Shown one piece after another: positions 57,121 to 64,000 of a stretch of 64,000 bases of DNA; position 1 is the first letter of the stretch, and each line of letters begins with the position of its first letter. The stretch is from Sinomicrobium weinanense (GTDB lineage Bacteria; Bacteroidota; Bacteroidia; Flavobacteriales; Flavobacteriaceae): positions 1 through 64,000 of the forward strand of contig NZ_JAHKRR010000001.1 in NCBI RefSeq assembly GCF_018863395.1. The letters run 5' to 3'. The notes beneath the pieces were generated by a model that was not told the DNA's origin, made no database searches, and worked only from the letters and a program-made list of their open reading frames with translations. Made by a program: the position numbers and the translations under genes.

Positions 57121-57799
57121 ACCTTAAATCCGTAGGTTCATGTTAAAAACAACCGCAAAGATTTGATAACAAATACTTTGCGGTTTTTGTGTTTTCACCT
57201 AAATTGGTGATGCTCAAATACACCAATATGAAAGTAATAAAATCTAAAAACATTTCCGCCTTTGGAGGAATAAATTTAGTTTTTAACCAACTAAACCTAC
57301 TTGGGCTTCCTGATCTGTTAAAAGAGAATTTGCCAGAATTACCAGCTTATAATAAACGAGATGAAATAGAAAGGGAATTTGACGTTTTAAAAAACGATTT
57401 TGGTTGGAACAAACTCCCTTGTTCGTATTTGAATCAAAATACGGTATATCTACCTTTTACCTCCATGTGCAAAAATATCTATCACTATTTGATCCATCTT
57501 TTTTCTCAGAAGCATCAATACTTACAACCTCATTACAGGTTAAAAAAGTTTATCTTTCGTTTTATTTGTGTCCCTGCAAAATGGATATACAGGTCAAGAC
57601 AATGGCATTTGAAACTCTTTGGAAATCATAAGTTTGTTACTTAACTCAGCGACAGAACTCCAACCTGCTTATCCTTAAAAAATGTTCTTTAAAATAAACA
57701 CTTGATCAACTTTGATGGGAGAGGTATGTCCTTTTGTGATTTACAATTCACAAATTGCTTTACAAATAAAGGTAAACTACTGACATGCGGATTTAAGGT
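57121..57799 (+). mobile_element. Internally deleted IS1380-like element
   Basis: ACCTTAAATCCG at 57121-57132 is inverted as CGGATTTAAGGT at 57788-57799; the similarity extends imperfectly for several bases. At 679 bp it is less than half the size of full IS1380 elements (about 1.6-1.7 kb). It holds one decayed transposase frame and an inner hairpin at 57151-57185 (AACCGCAAAG/CTTTGCGGTT). Confidence 0.75.
57189..57644 (+). pseudogene. IS1380-family transposase remnant with internal deletion
   Basis: The N-terminal part (KSKNISAFGGINLVFNQLNLLGLPDLL) is joined in frame to the C-terminal end (DEIEREFDVLKNDFGWNKLPCSYLNQNTVYL in pieces, then KWIYRSRQWHLKLFGN). The junction falls near residue 55, after LPAYNKR, so the DDE core in between is lost. 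In the C-terminal part two frames share similarity near 57500-57540, suggesting a further frameshift. Not functional. Confidence 0.75.
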
Positions 57800-57800
57800 G

Positions 57801-57817
57801 CAAACGAGCGCCAGGGG
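57801..57817 (-). repeat. Other half of the split REP family 1 repeat
   Basis: CAAACGAGCGCCAGGGG matches the right side of the copy at 54260-54276 (CAAACGAGCGCCAAGGG) with one difference. Confidence 0.7.
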
Positions 57818-57856
57818 CTTATGGAACTTATAGTTTCTGCTCATAGGTTAAAGCTA

Positions 57857-58219
57857 CTAAATTTTGTGTACGGTTGCGGAACTGGCGAGAGGGGAGAGAG
57901 AACGCGATACAATCGCGCACCAGCGGGGGCCATCGACCAGGAAACCGGTTCTCAAAAGGCTCTTAAACAGGTGTTTCGGGTTTTTAAGGGACTCCAGTTG
58001 GTGTATACTTTTTTCCAGTGCTTTTTTACCGGTTTTCAAAGCTGCCTCAAAGGCGGGATTTTCCATTTGGGGCGCCATAACGCTCACGGCCTGATATGAA
58101 ACAGAAACCATATGGAGTACGTAAAAAGTACATACTTTGTGCTTATACAGGTCTGTTGCATATTGCATGACCCTGTGCGCATTTTCAGAAAAATCGGTGG
58201 GTAATAAAATCCGTTTCAA
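57857..58219 (-). pseudogene. Truncated universal stress protein
   Basis: Starts as a normal UspA domain (MKRILLPTDFSENAHRVMQYATDLY, then FYVLHMVSVSYQAVSV) but homology ends near residue 96 (LLRTGFLVDG), at the REP family 2 repeat (57903-57917). The following residues are repeat-derived. The ATP-binding G-x2-G motif and the second domain are missing. It lies 33 bp after the 96-aa membrane gene, in the same orientation. Confidence 0.75.
57903..57917. repeat. REP-like palindrome, family 2, second copy
   Basis: CGCGAT-ACA-ATCGCG followed by CACCAGCGGGGG. Compared with 54335-54351 the stem bases changed in pairs (CACGAT/ATCGTG to CGCGAT/ATCGCG), keeping the hairpin. Confidence 0.55.
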
Positions 58220-58252
58220 TGTACTGCTTTTTTAATTTGGTAAGGTATAATA

Positions 58253-58543
58253 TCAGTTATCCGGGGATGAGCTCTTTTTTATAGAAATATTATAGAATAT
58301 AGCTATACACGCACCGGTTAGCCAGCCGAGTACAAAGGTTTCAATAAGCCCGATGCCCGCTTCCCAGAGCGAAATATCCATCCGGATAATGGCCGAGACA
58401 TCGATTCCATGCAGAAGACTGTTGATAAATCCAACCGTACCCTCATACCCTGTGGTGACCATGAGAAACGTACATCCTGTATAGAATAGTGTTCCGGTAA
58501 ACCCGCAGGCAAATCCGAATTTTTTAACATTGATCCGATCCAT
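58253..58543 (-). CDS. DUF5676-like small membrane protein
   Basis: A 96-aa protein with two membrane spans (about 10-30 and 62-86), containing GFACGFTGTLFYTGCTFLM, then WEAGIGLIETFVLGWLTGACIAIFYN. It fits a family of small two-span proteins, often near metal-efflux or stress genes, with no known biochemical role. It lies in a minus-strand series behind the SHOCT-type gene and the box at 58946. Confidence 0.75.
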   Translation of the reverse strand: MDRINVKKFGFACGFTGTLFYTGCTFLMVTTGYEGTVGFINSLLHGIDVSAIIRMDISLWEAGIGLIETFVLGWLTGACIAIFYNISIKKSSSPDN

Positions 58544-58662
58544 CTTTTTACTAAGTTTTTGACACGGTCAGGGACTGCCTTTTACGGCCCGGATTATAGT
58601 ACACGCATGCCAGGTTCCAAGCAACTTTTTCACTATCCTGCCTCATTGCAGATGAGAAGGGT

Positions 58663-58881
58663 TCAGGATAATGTTTTTTTAGTCTCTTCATACTCTTCTT
58701 TGCTGATCTCTCCTTTTGCATAGCGTTTTTTAAGGATCTCCAGGGGAGAATCTTTACTCCCACCGGTATTATTTCCGGTACTTTTGAGGTAGATCAGCCA
58801 TGCTGCTCCGACGATCAGGATTACCCAGAAGATCCACCACAGTCCGTGTATTCCCCATATATGCCAGGTCCAGTTATTCAT
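58663..58881 (-). CDS. Small membrane protein with SHOCT domain
   Basis: A 72-aa protein: one membrane span (about 12-32, GLWWIFWVILIVGAAWLIYL) and a C-terminal SHOCT motif LEILKKRYAKGEISKEEYEETKK. SHOCT is a short oligomerisation or binding motif found at the ends of many small proteins. It is first behind the Crp/Fnr box at 58946, so it probably belongs to the low-oxygen regulon. Confidence 0.85.
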   Translation of the reverse strand: MNNWTWHIWGIHGLWWIFWVILIVGAAWLIYLKSTGNNTGGSKDSPLEILKKRYAKGEISKEEYEETKKTLS

Positions 58882-59679
58882 TTTTTTTAGAGTTTTAGGA
58901 GATATATAACTGTGTAAGTTTATAAATAATAGGAGGCTGAAACAATGATTTATATCAGTTTATGATCCGGTCCGTGCGGTTCGCAAAGAAGACAATAACC
59001 TATCCGTGATAAGTTTACCATAGACACCCTTTTACACCAGGGCATACTTCAACTACTTTTTAAAGTGCAGCATTTATCCGAAAAAGGTATGGCCGGAGGT
59101 ACAGACTTCCGGCTTACGCTTTGGCAGGCTATAGCAAAATCCATGTCGATTAGCACCGTCTCTCAGAAGTATTGGCGGGAACAGTAACAGCAGTTGATTT
59201 GTCCCGGAGTACCCGGGAAAATATGTGGAGCTTATCTTTTCTCCGGGTGGGGAAGAAGTATTAATAGGTTTTCGGTACAGGTTTTAAGAGAATATATGGG
59301 TTTGAAGGTTTAAAATCCCATGCATGGAACGGCCCGGGAATTATCATCATTTCCGGGATGTCTCGACCAACAAATCACGTTGTTTGATACCACGGATTTT
59401 ATGTTGTATCTTGGGATAAACCCATCGTAAAGCAGGAGTGAGGTGTTGGGAATGAATGGTCGTGAAGGAACATGTTCAACAAAGAAAGAGATGGCTTTGA
59501 AAAACTGGAAAAGAGAAGTTTCTCTATGGTTGTTGCTCTTCCTGGTCAAAGTGGGTAATATTGTATTTTTCTTGTTGGCTCTTTTAAAGCTATGAACGCA
59601 GGGGCCTTCTTAAAAACCTTCCATAGGTCCGGTTTCAATCAAAAGATTTGGTATTTTTAAATTTTAAGCGTAATCATTT
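58882..59679. other. Long intergenic region with one promoter and possible gene remnants
   Basis: About 800 bp. Left end: the leader and promoter of the SHOCT gene. The stretch 59010-59188 on the plus strand reads as about 60 open codons (including TLWQAIAKSMSISTVSQKYW) with no suitable start, perhaps the tail of a lost gene. From 59190 to 59679 I see no convincing gene, hairpin or repeat. Confidence 0.45.
58915..58957 (-). promoter_or_regulatory. Crp/Fnr-type box TGATTTATATCA (58946-58957), leftward promoter
   Basis: On the minus strand the octamer is TAAACTTA (58922-58915), at the fixed distance. It drives the SHOCT-domain gene at 58881. Confidence 0.65.
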
Positions 59680-62190
59680 ATGTTCCACAATATTCCTGCT
59701 GACCTGAAAGGTCTTAACGATCATGAGGTAGCCGCTTCGAGAAAGGCGTACGGGCACAACCGGATAGATGCCACCGGTAAAAGCACCTGGCTGAAGTTAC
59801 TTATTGATATCTTGAAAGAGCCGATGCTTATTCTGCTCTTTGCCATTTCAGCCATTTATTTTATCATAGGCGATTACGGGGAAGCGACGTTTATGATCCT
59901 GGCCATCGTTGCGGTTTCGGCCATTTCATTTTACCAGGATAACCGAAGTAAAAAGGCATTGGAAGCCTTGGAGAAGTTGAACGAACCTTTGAGTACAGTT
60001 ATCCGTAATGCGAAAGTGATCGAGATCCCCACAAACGAGATTGTAGTGGGCGATCTCAGCATTACCGAGGAAGGAAAAATGATTAATGCCGATGGGAAAA
60101 TTGTCCATAGCAATGATTTTTCGGTTAATGAAGCAGCTTTAACAGGGGAGAGTTTATCGGTATTCAAAAACAGTAAAAGTGAAGATAACAAGGTATATAG
60201 CGGAACACTTTCAGTGTCGGGGCTGGCCGTTTTTGAAGTAGAAAAAATCGGCAAAGAAACACGACTCGGTAAAATCGGGGCTTCCTTATCCGATATAAAA
60301 GAGGAAGTTTCTCCCTTGCAACTTCAGATCGGACGGTTTGTAAAAACAATGGCCATTATAGGTGTTGTGGTGTTCCTTATGGTTTGTTTGGTCAGTTACT
60401 ATCATACCCGGAACCTTCTCGAAAGCCTGCTCAACGGACTTACGCTGGCCATGTCTGTTTTACCCGAAGAGATCCCGGTAGCATTTACCACTTTTATGGC
60501 ATTGGGCGCCTGGAAGCTGATGCGCGATGGGATTATTATCAAGCGGAGCAGTATTGTGGAGACCTTAGGCAGTACAACAGTGATCTGTACCGATAAAACC
60601 GGAACCATTACCGAAAATACAATGCACCTGAAATATCTGTATGATTATAATTCCGATAAAACTTTTGAGGAACCGGATTTTAGTGCTGCCGTACTTTCCG
60701 ATTTGATTGGTTATGCCATGTGGAGTAGTGAGCCTGTGCCCTTTGACCCGATGGAGAAAACCCTGCACCAGGTATATGGGCAGACACAAAAAGAGGACCT
60801 GAGAAAATCATACACGCTGTTTCACGAGTATCCTTTGGACGGTAAGCCGCCGATGATGACACATCTCTTTGAGAATGCGGAAAAGCACCGGATTATTGCC
60901 GCCAAAGGAGCACCGGAAGCAATACTTAACGTATCCACGCTTTCCGAAAGCGAGAAAAATAAAGTTCGCGGCCTTATCAAAGGTTTCGGGCAGCAGGGGT
61001 TTCGCATCCTGGGGGTAGCAAAGTCAGGTTTCCGGGGCGATGAGTTTCCCGGTAAACAACAAGATTTTAAATTTGAATTTTTGGGGTTGGCCGTGTTTTA
61101 TGATCCGCCTAAAAAAGGTATCCGGGAAGTGTTCCGGCATATTTACAATGCCGGAATCAAGGTAAAAGTAATCACAGGCGATAATACCGATACTACAAAG
61201 AGCATCGCGGCACAGGCAGGCATTGTGAATTTGACCGATGCCGTAGAAGGACCTACAATTATGGAATATCCGGAGGAGCGGTTAATGCAGGTCGTCGAAG
61301 AAAAGGTATTATTAACCAGAATGTTTCCCGATGCCAAACTGAGGGTGGTAAATGCCCTGAAAAAGAAGGGAGAAGTGGTAGCCATGCTGGGTGATGGCGT
61401 GAACGATGCCCCGGCCTTGAAATCTGCTCACATTGGTGTGGCCATGGGGCATAAGGGAACTGAAATAGCAAAGGCAGCAGCTTCATTGGTGATTGCCAAT
61501 GACGATTTGGGAAAACTGATTATAGGGATTGCCGCCGGGCGAAGGATTTATACGAACATTAAAAAGGCGATCCGGTATATTATTTCCATCCATATTCCTA
61601 TTATCCTTACCGTGACCCTACCTTTGTTTTTGGGGTGGGCATATCCACAGCTATTTACCCCCGTACACGTTATTTTTTTGGAATTGATCATGGGGCCCAC
61701 CTGTTCGATTGTGTATGAAAACGAACCGATGGAGAAGAACACCATGGTACAAAAACCGAGAAAAATGACCGAAACATTCCTGAACCGGAAAGAACTTGGT
61801 ATCAGTATTGTTCAGGGATTGATGATTACTATGGGGGTATTGTCTGCTTATCAACACACCGTACTTAGCGGGGAGAATGAAGAAAAAACAAGGGCCATGG
61901 TTTTCACCACCCTGATTTTTGCCAATATTTGGCTAAGCCTTACAAACCGTTCGTTCTATTACAGTATGTTTGAAAGTTTCAGGAACCGGAACATTTTGTT
62001 TGTCATGGTCACCGGGATAACAGTACTGCTCCTTTTCGGCATCCTGTATTTTCCCCCGTTTTCCGGTTTTTTTAAAGTATCCGGTTTGAATATGGCAGAA
62101 TTAGGGACAGCCGGGCTTATTGCCGCTGTATCGGTGCTTTGGTTTGAGGTGTTTAAGTGGGTAAAAAGAAAGAAGTATAAGAATGAATAA
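59680..62190 (+). CDS. Cation-transporting P-type ATPase (P2-type, calcium-pump-like)
   Basis: An 836-aa pump. Order: N-terminal cation ATPase domain (FHNIPADLKGLNDHEVAASR), spans M1-M2, actuator loop with ALTGESLSVFKN, M4 motif VLPEEIPVAF, phosphorylated D305 in CTDKTGTITENT, nucleotide-binding domain with KGAPEAIL, hinge GDGVNDAPALKSAHIGVAMG, and C-terminal spans M5-M10 with ELIMGPTCSIVYENEP. It resembles bacterial P2A pumps for Ca2+ or Mn2+, though PEEIP replaces PEGLP of SERCA. No box is seen upstream. The ion cannot be fixed from sequence. Confidence 0.92.
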   Translation: MFHNIPADLKGLNDHEVAASRKAYGHNRIDATGKSTWLKLLIDILKEPMLILLFAISAIYFIIGDYGEATFMILAIVAVSAISFYQDNRSKKALEALEKLNEPLSTVIRNAKVIEIPTNEIVVGDLSITEEGKMINADGKIVHSNDFSVNEAALTGESLSVFKNSKSEDNKVYSGTLSVSGLAVFEVEKIGKETRLGKIGASLSDIKEEVSPLQLQIGRFVKTMAIIGVVVFLMVCLVSYYHTRNLLESLLNGLTLAMSVLPEEIPVAFTTFMALGAWKLMRDGIIIKRSSIVETLGSTTVICTDKTGTITENTMHLKYLYDYNSDKTFEEPDFSAAVLSDLIGYAMWSSEPVPFDPMEKTLHQVYGQTQKEDLRKSYTLFHEYPLDGKPPMMTHLFENAEKHRIIAAKGAPEAILNVSTLSESEKNKVRGLIKGFGQQGFRILGVAKSGFRGDEFPGKQQDFKFEFLGLAVFYDPPKKGIREVFRHIYNAGIKVKVITGDNTDTTKSIAAQAGIVNLTDAVEGPTIMEYPEERLMQVVEEKVLLTRMFPDAKLRVVNALKKKGEVVAMLGDGVNDAPALKSAHIGVAMGHKGTEIAKAAASLVIANDDLGKLIIGIAAGRRIYTNIKKAIRYIISIHIPIILTVTLPLFLGWAYPQLFTPVHVIFLELIMGPTCSIVYENEPMEKNTMVQKPRKMTETFLNRKELGISIVQGLMITMGVLSAYQHTVLSGENEEKTRAMVFTTLIFANIWLSLTNRSFYYSMFESFRNRNILFVMVTGITVLLLFGILYFPPFSGFFKVSGLNMAELGTAGLIAAVSVLWFEVFKWVKRKKYKNE

Positions 62191-62352
62191 TGTGCCGGAT
62201 TCAAAGCATGAACTCCCTTACCCCGTGTGCTTAATAGCTATATGGTATTGCATGAAGCCATACCATTTAGCCTCAGGGATATTACAGATTTACGGTTGTT
62301 CCCTACCTGTCAAAAGCCGGTTTATATATTACGGGTTTACCAGTGTTTAGTT

Positions 62353-63027
62353 TCAGTTGACGACCCGGCCATCTTCCAGCTGAATGATACGGTCCGTACG
62401 TTCGGCAAAATCGATATCGTGGGTCACTACCAGCAGGGAGAGCCCCTGTTCTTCCTTGAGCTGTTTAAAGATATTAAAGACATTTTCGGAGTTGTAGCTG
62501 TCCAGGTTCCCCGTGGGCTCGTCTCCCATCAGGATAGAAGGATTGTTGATGAGTGCACGCGCTATGGCCACCCGCTGTTTTTCCCCGCCCGAGATCTGTG
62601 AAGCCCGCTTTTTTGCCAGGTGATCTATATGAAGCATCTTAAGTTTTTCTATGGCGTCATATTCAATTTCCCGATAGGATTTTTCGCCCAGTTTCTTGGC
62701 GGGGAGCATTACGTTTTCCAATACGCTGAATTCGGAAAGCAGGTAATGGAACTGGAAGACAAAACCGATATGCCTGTTCCTGATCCCGGAGAGTTTTTCA
62801 TGTGATTGTCCCGTAACCAGTTCGTTATTAAAGTAGAGCGCGCCCGTATAATCCGTATCCATGGTAGATAGGATATACAGGAGGGTGGATTTGCCCGAGC
62901 CCGACTTTCCCATGATACTGGCAAACTCCCCTCTTTTTATATCAAAACATATGTCTTTCAGGACGTGAAATGCCACCGGTTTCTTAAAATACTTATCGAT
63001 ATGATCTGCTTTTAGTACGACAGCCAT
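62353..63027 (-). CDS. ABC transporter ATP-binding protein, LolD/MacB type
   Basis: A 224-aa ATPase: Walker A MGKSGSGKSTLLY, Q-loop GFVFQFHYLLSEFSVLENVMLPA, signature ISGGEKQRVAIARAL, Walker B ILMGDEPTGNLD and switch His VVTHDIDFA. It is of the LolD/MacB class, which pairs with FtsX-type permeases. The partner permease gene lies 10 bp upstream. The cargo (lipoprotein, peptide or drug) is not known. Confidence 0.93.
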   Translation of the reverse strand: MAVVLKADHIDKYFKKPVAFHVLKDICFDIKRGEFASIMGKSGSGKSTLLYILSTMDTDYTGALYFNNELVTGQSHEKLSGIRNRHIGFVFQFHYLLSEFSVLENVMLPAKKLGEKSYREIEYDAIEKLKMLHIDHLAKKRASQISGGEKQRVAIARALINNPSILMGDEPTGNLDSYNSENVFNIFKQLKEEQGLSLLVVTHDIDFAERTDRIIQLEDGRVVN

Positions 63028-63037
63028 GGTACGGGAT

Positions 63038-64000
63038 TCAGGAACCTCTTATGATCTTTACAGGGTCTATTTTTCTCGCTTTGTCTGCCGGAAGGTAGCC
63101 GGCTATAAAAGTGGAAAGCAGCGCAAAAGACAGACCGATAATGTAAAACCACGGGTTATAGTTAATAGGATAGGTAGTTATAGTGGGAAGGGCCTCGGTT
63201 TCAAAGGCTATGCCATCAATTAAGCGGGAGAGCATAAAACCGACGAGCAGGCCCAGGATACCACCGGCCACGCCGATGATAATGGCCTGGCTTATAAAAA
63301 TGAACTGCACATCACCACCGGAAAACCCGGTAGCTTTGAGAATGGCAATATCTTTCATTTTTTCGTAGATAAGCATATTGAGTATGTTGTAGATGCCGAA
63401 TCCGGCTACGATCAAAAGAGTTACGGAAACGGAATAGGTAATGAGGTTGCGGATATCGGACCCTGTTTCAAACTGCGCATTGGCCTCGTTGATGTCCGTA
63501 GCCTTTACTCCGAACAGTCGTTTTAATTGCCGGGCCATCGCAGGGGCTTTATCTATATCGAGGAGCTTTATGTTAATGTCGGTAATGTAATTCCGGGGCT
63601 CTCCCAAAATACGCTGCACGGTTTTCAGGCCGGCAAAACCCTGAACATTGTCTATATCGGCAATACCGCTTTGATACAGCCCAACTATTTTCAGCGGAAA
63701 AACAGCTCCTTTTACCGTGCTTACCTGTATGCGGTCGCCTGTGGAAAGCGACATTTTCCGGGCCAGCCCGGCACCCAGCAGTATACCACTTTCACTATTG
63801 TCCAGGGCTTCGGGAGTTCCTTCTATAATATAATCCCGAATGTTGGAAAGGCAGACTTCTTCCATGATGTCGATCCCGGTGAGGTTTCCTCCCAGTTCTA
63901 TGGAGCCGGAAAGGTAAAATATCTGGGCCCGGAGCTGGGGAGTAGCTCCTTTTACAGCAGGATCTTCTTTCAGATACTGTAAAATGGGGTAGGCATTGTG
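63038..64000 (-). CDS. FtsX-like ABC permease, MacB/LolC type (runs off right edge)
   Basis: The frame is open to the window end, so 320 C-terminal residues are seen and the N-terminus is outside. The visible part includes a periplasmic MacB-type domain (GILLGAGLARKMSLSTGDRI, then GIADIDNVQGFAGLKTVQRIL). It is followed by three spans: TYSVSVTLLIVAGFGIYNILN, IIGVAGGILGLLVGFML and a last one near WFYIIGLSFALLSTFIAGYLP. It ends in PADKARKIDPVKIIRG, the standard FtsX-family C-terminus. It forms the exporter with the ATPase at 62353. Confidence 0.93.
   Translation of the reverse strand, partial: HNAYPILQYLKEDPAVKGATPQLRAQIFYLSGSIELGGNLTGIDIMEEVCLSNIRDYIIEGTPEALDNSESGILLGAGLARKMSLSTGDRIQVSTVKGAVFPLKIVGLYQSGIADIDNVQGFAGLKTVQRILGEPRNYITDINIKLLDIDKAPAMARQLKRLFGVKATDINEANAQFETGSDIRNLITYSVSVTLLIVAGFGIYNILNMLIYEKMKDIAILKATGFSGGDVQFIFISQAIIIGVAGGILGLLVGFMLSRLIDGIAFETEALPTITTYPINYNPWFYIIGLSFALLSTFIAGYLPADKARKIDPVKIIRGS

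Noticed and set aside
59310-59549. 79-aa minus-strand protein before the P-type ATPase
   Set aside because: No recognisable motif or start signal; composition is chance-like.

Overview
The window reads as the chromosome of a Bacteroidota member, most likely a marine-type Flavobacteriia. The signs are Bacteroidota-style -7 promoter elements (TAnnTTTG), a fused CcoNO with a one-heme CcoP, a Sec/lipoprotein (clade II type) NosZ with its nosL-D-F-Y set, GH130 and MlaEFD-type genes, and flavobacterial dispersed repeats. This is inference from gene content; no rRNA or tRNA gene was seen.

Layout. 1-77: edge of an IS3-family orfA. 324-1279: a Crp/Fnr regulator and a small membrane protein. 11566-1354 (minus): a compact, probably single operon for N2O respiration (lipoprotein cytochrome c, nosZ, membrane protein, nosL, nosD, nosF, nosY) that continues without a break into nadA, nadB and a multi-pass membrane protein. 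12031-15551: thioredoxin-like protein, an unrecognised 595-aa protein and the RIC/ScdA iron-sulfur repair protein. 15740-24667: cbb3 oxidase block (ccoI, ccoS, ccoNO, ccoQ, ccoP, ccoG, ccoH-like, TauE/SafE-like), facing hemN. 26478-30400: two YceI proteins around a porin-like protein, then a CoA-transferase. 30621-53609: a micro-oxic survival block with two near-identical sensor kinase/response regulator pairs, four full-length universal stress proteins, Hsp20, lactate dehydrogenase, dodecin, L,D-transpeptidase, an MlaEFD transporter, a glycosyltransferase plus GH130 phosphorylase, thioredoxin and DUF302. 53640-58250: an accessory patch with a broken RAYT transposase, REP-like palindromes, a decayed IS1380-like element, a truncated universal stress protein, an AraC regulator, a RibD-like reductase and a protein with ADP-ribosyltransferase-like motifs. 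58253-64000: small membrane proteins, a P-type ATPase and a LolD/FtsX-type exporter cut by the right edge.

The unifying signal is regulatory. I found 24 copies of a 12-bp dyad TGAY-N4-RTCA. In every case the dyad centre lies 33 bp from the centre of a -7-like octamer, although the octamers vary in quality and the one upstream of the 324 gene is weak. This is the geometry of a class II Crp/Fnr-activated promoter. The boxes precede the nos operon, ccoI, ccoS, hemN, RIC, the 595-aa protein, YceI, all four full-length stress proteins, Hsp20, dodecin, the transpeptidase operon, mlaE, GH130, thioredoxin, DUF302, and two stretches with no convincing protein gene. Three possible trans-acting factors are encoded here: the Crp/Fnr protein at 324 and two response regulators that fuse a receiver to a Crp-type DNA-binding module. 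Their partner kinases carry a PAS domain that, aligned from memory, keeps the proximal heme histidine and the conserved arginine of FixL. My working model is a condensed FixL-FixJ-FixK oxygen circuit in which the kinase signals directly to a receiver-Crp fusion that controls a large low-oxygen regulon.
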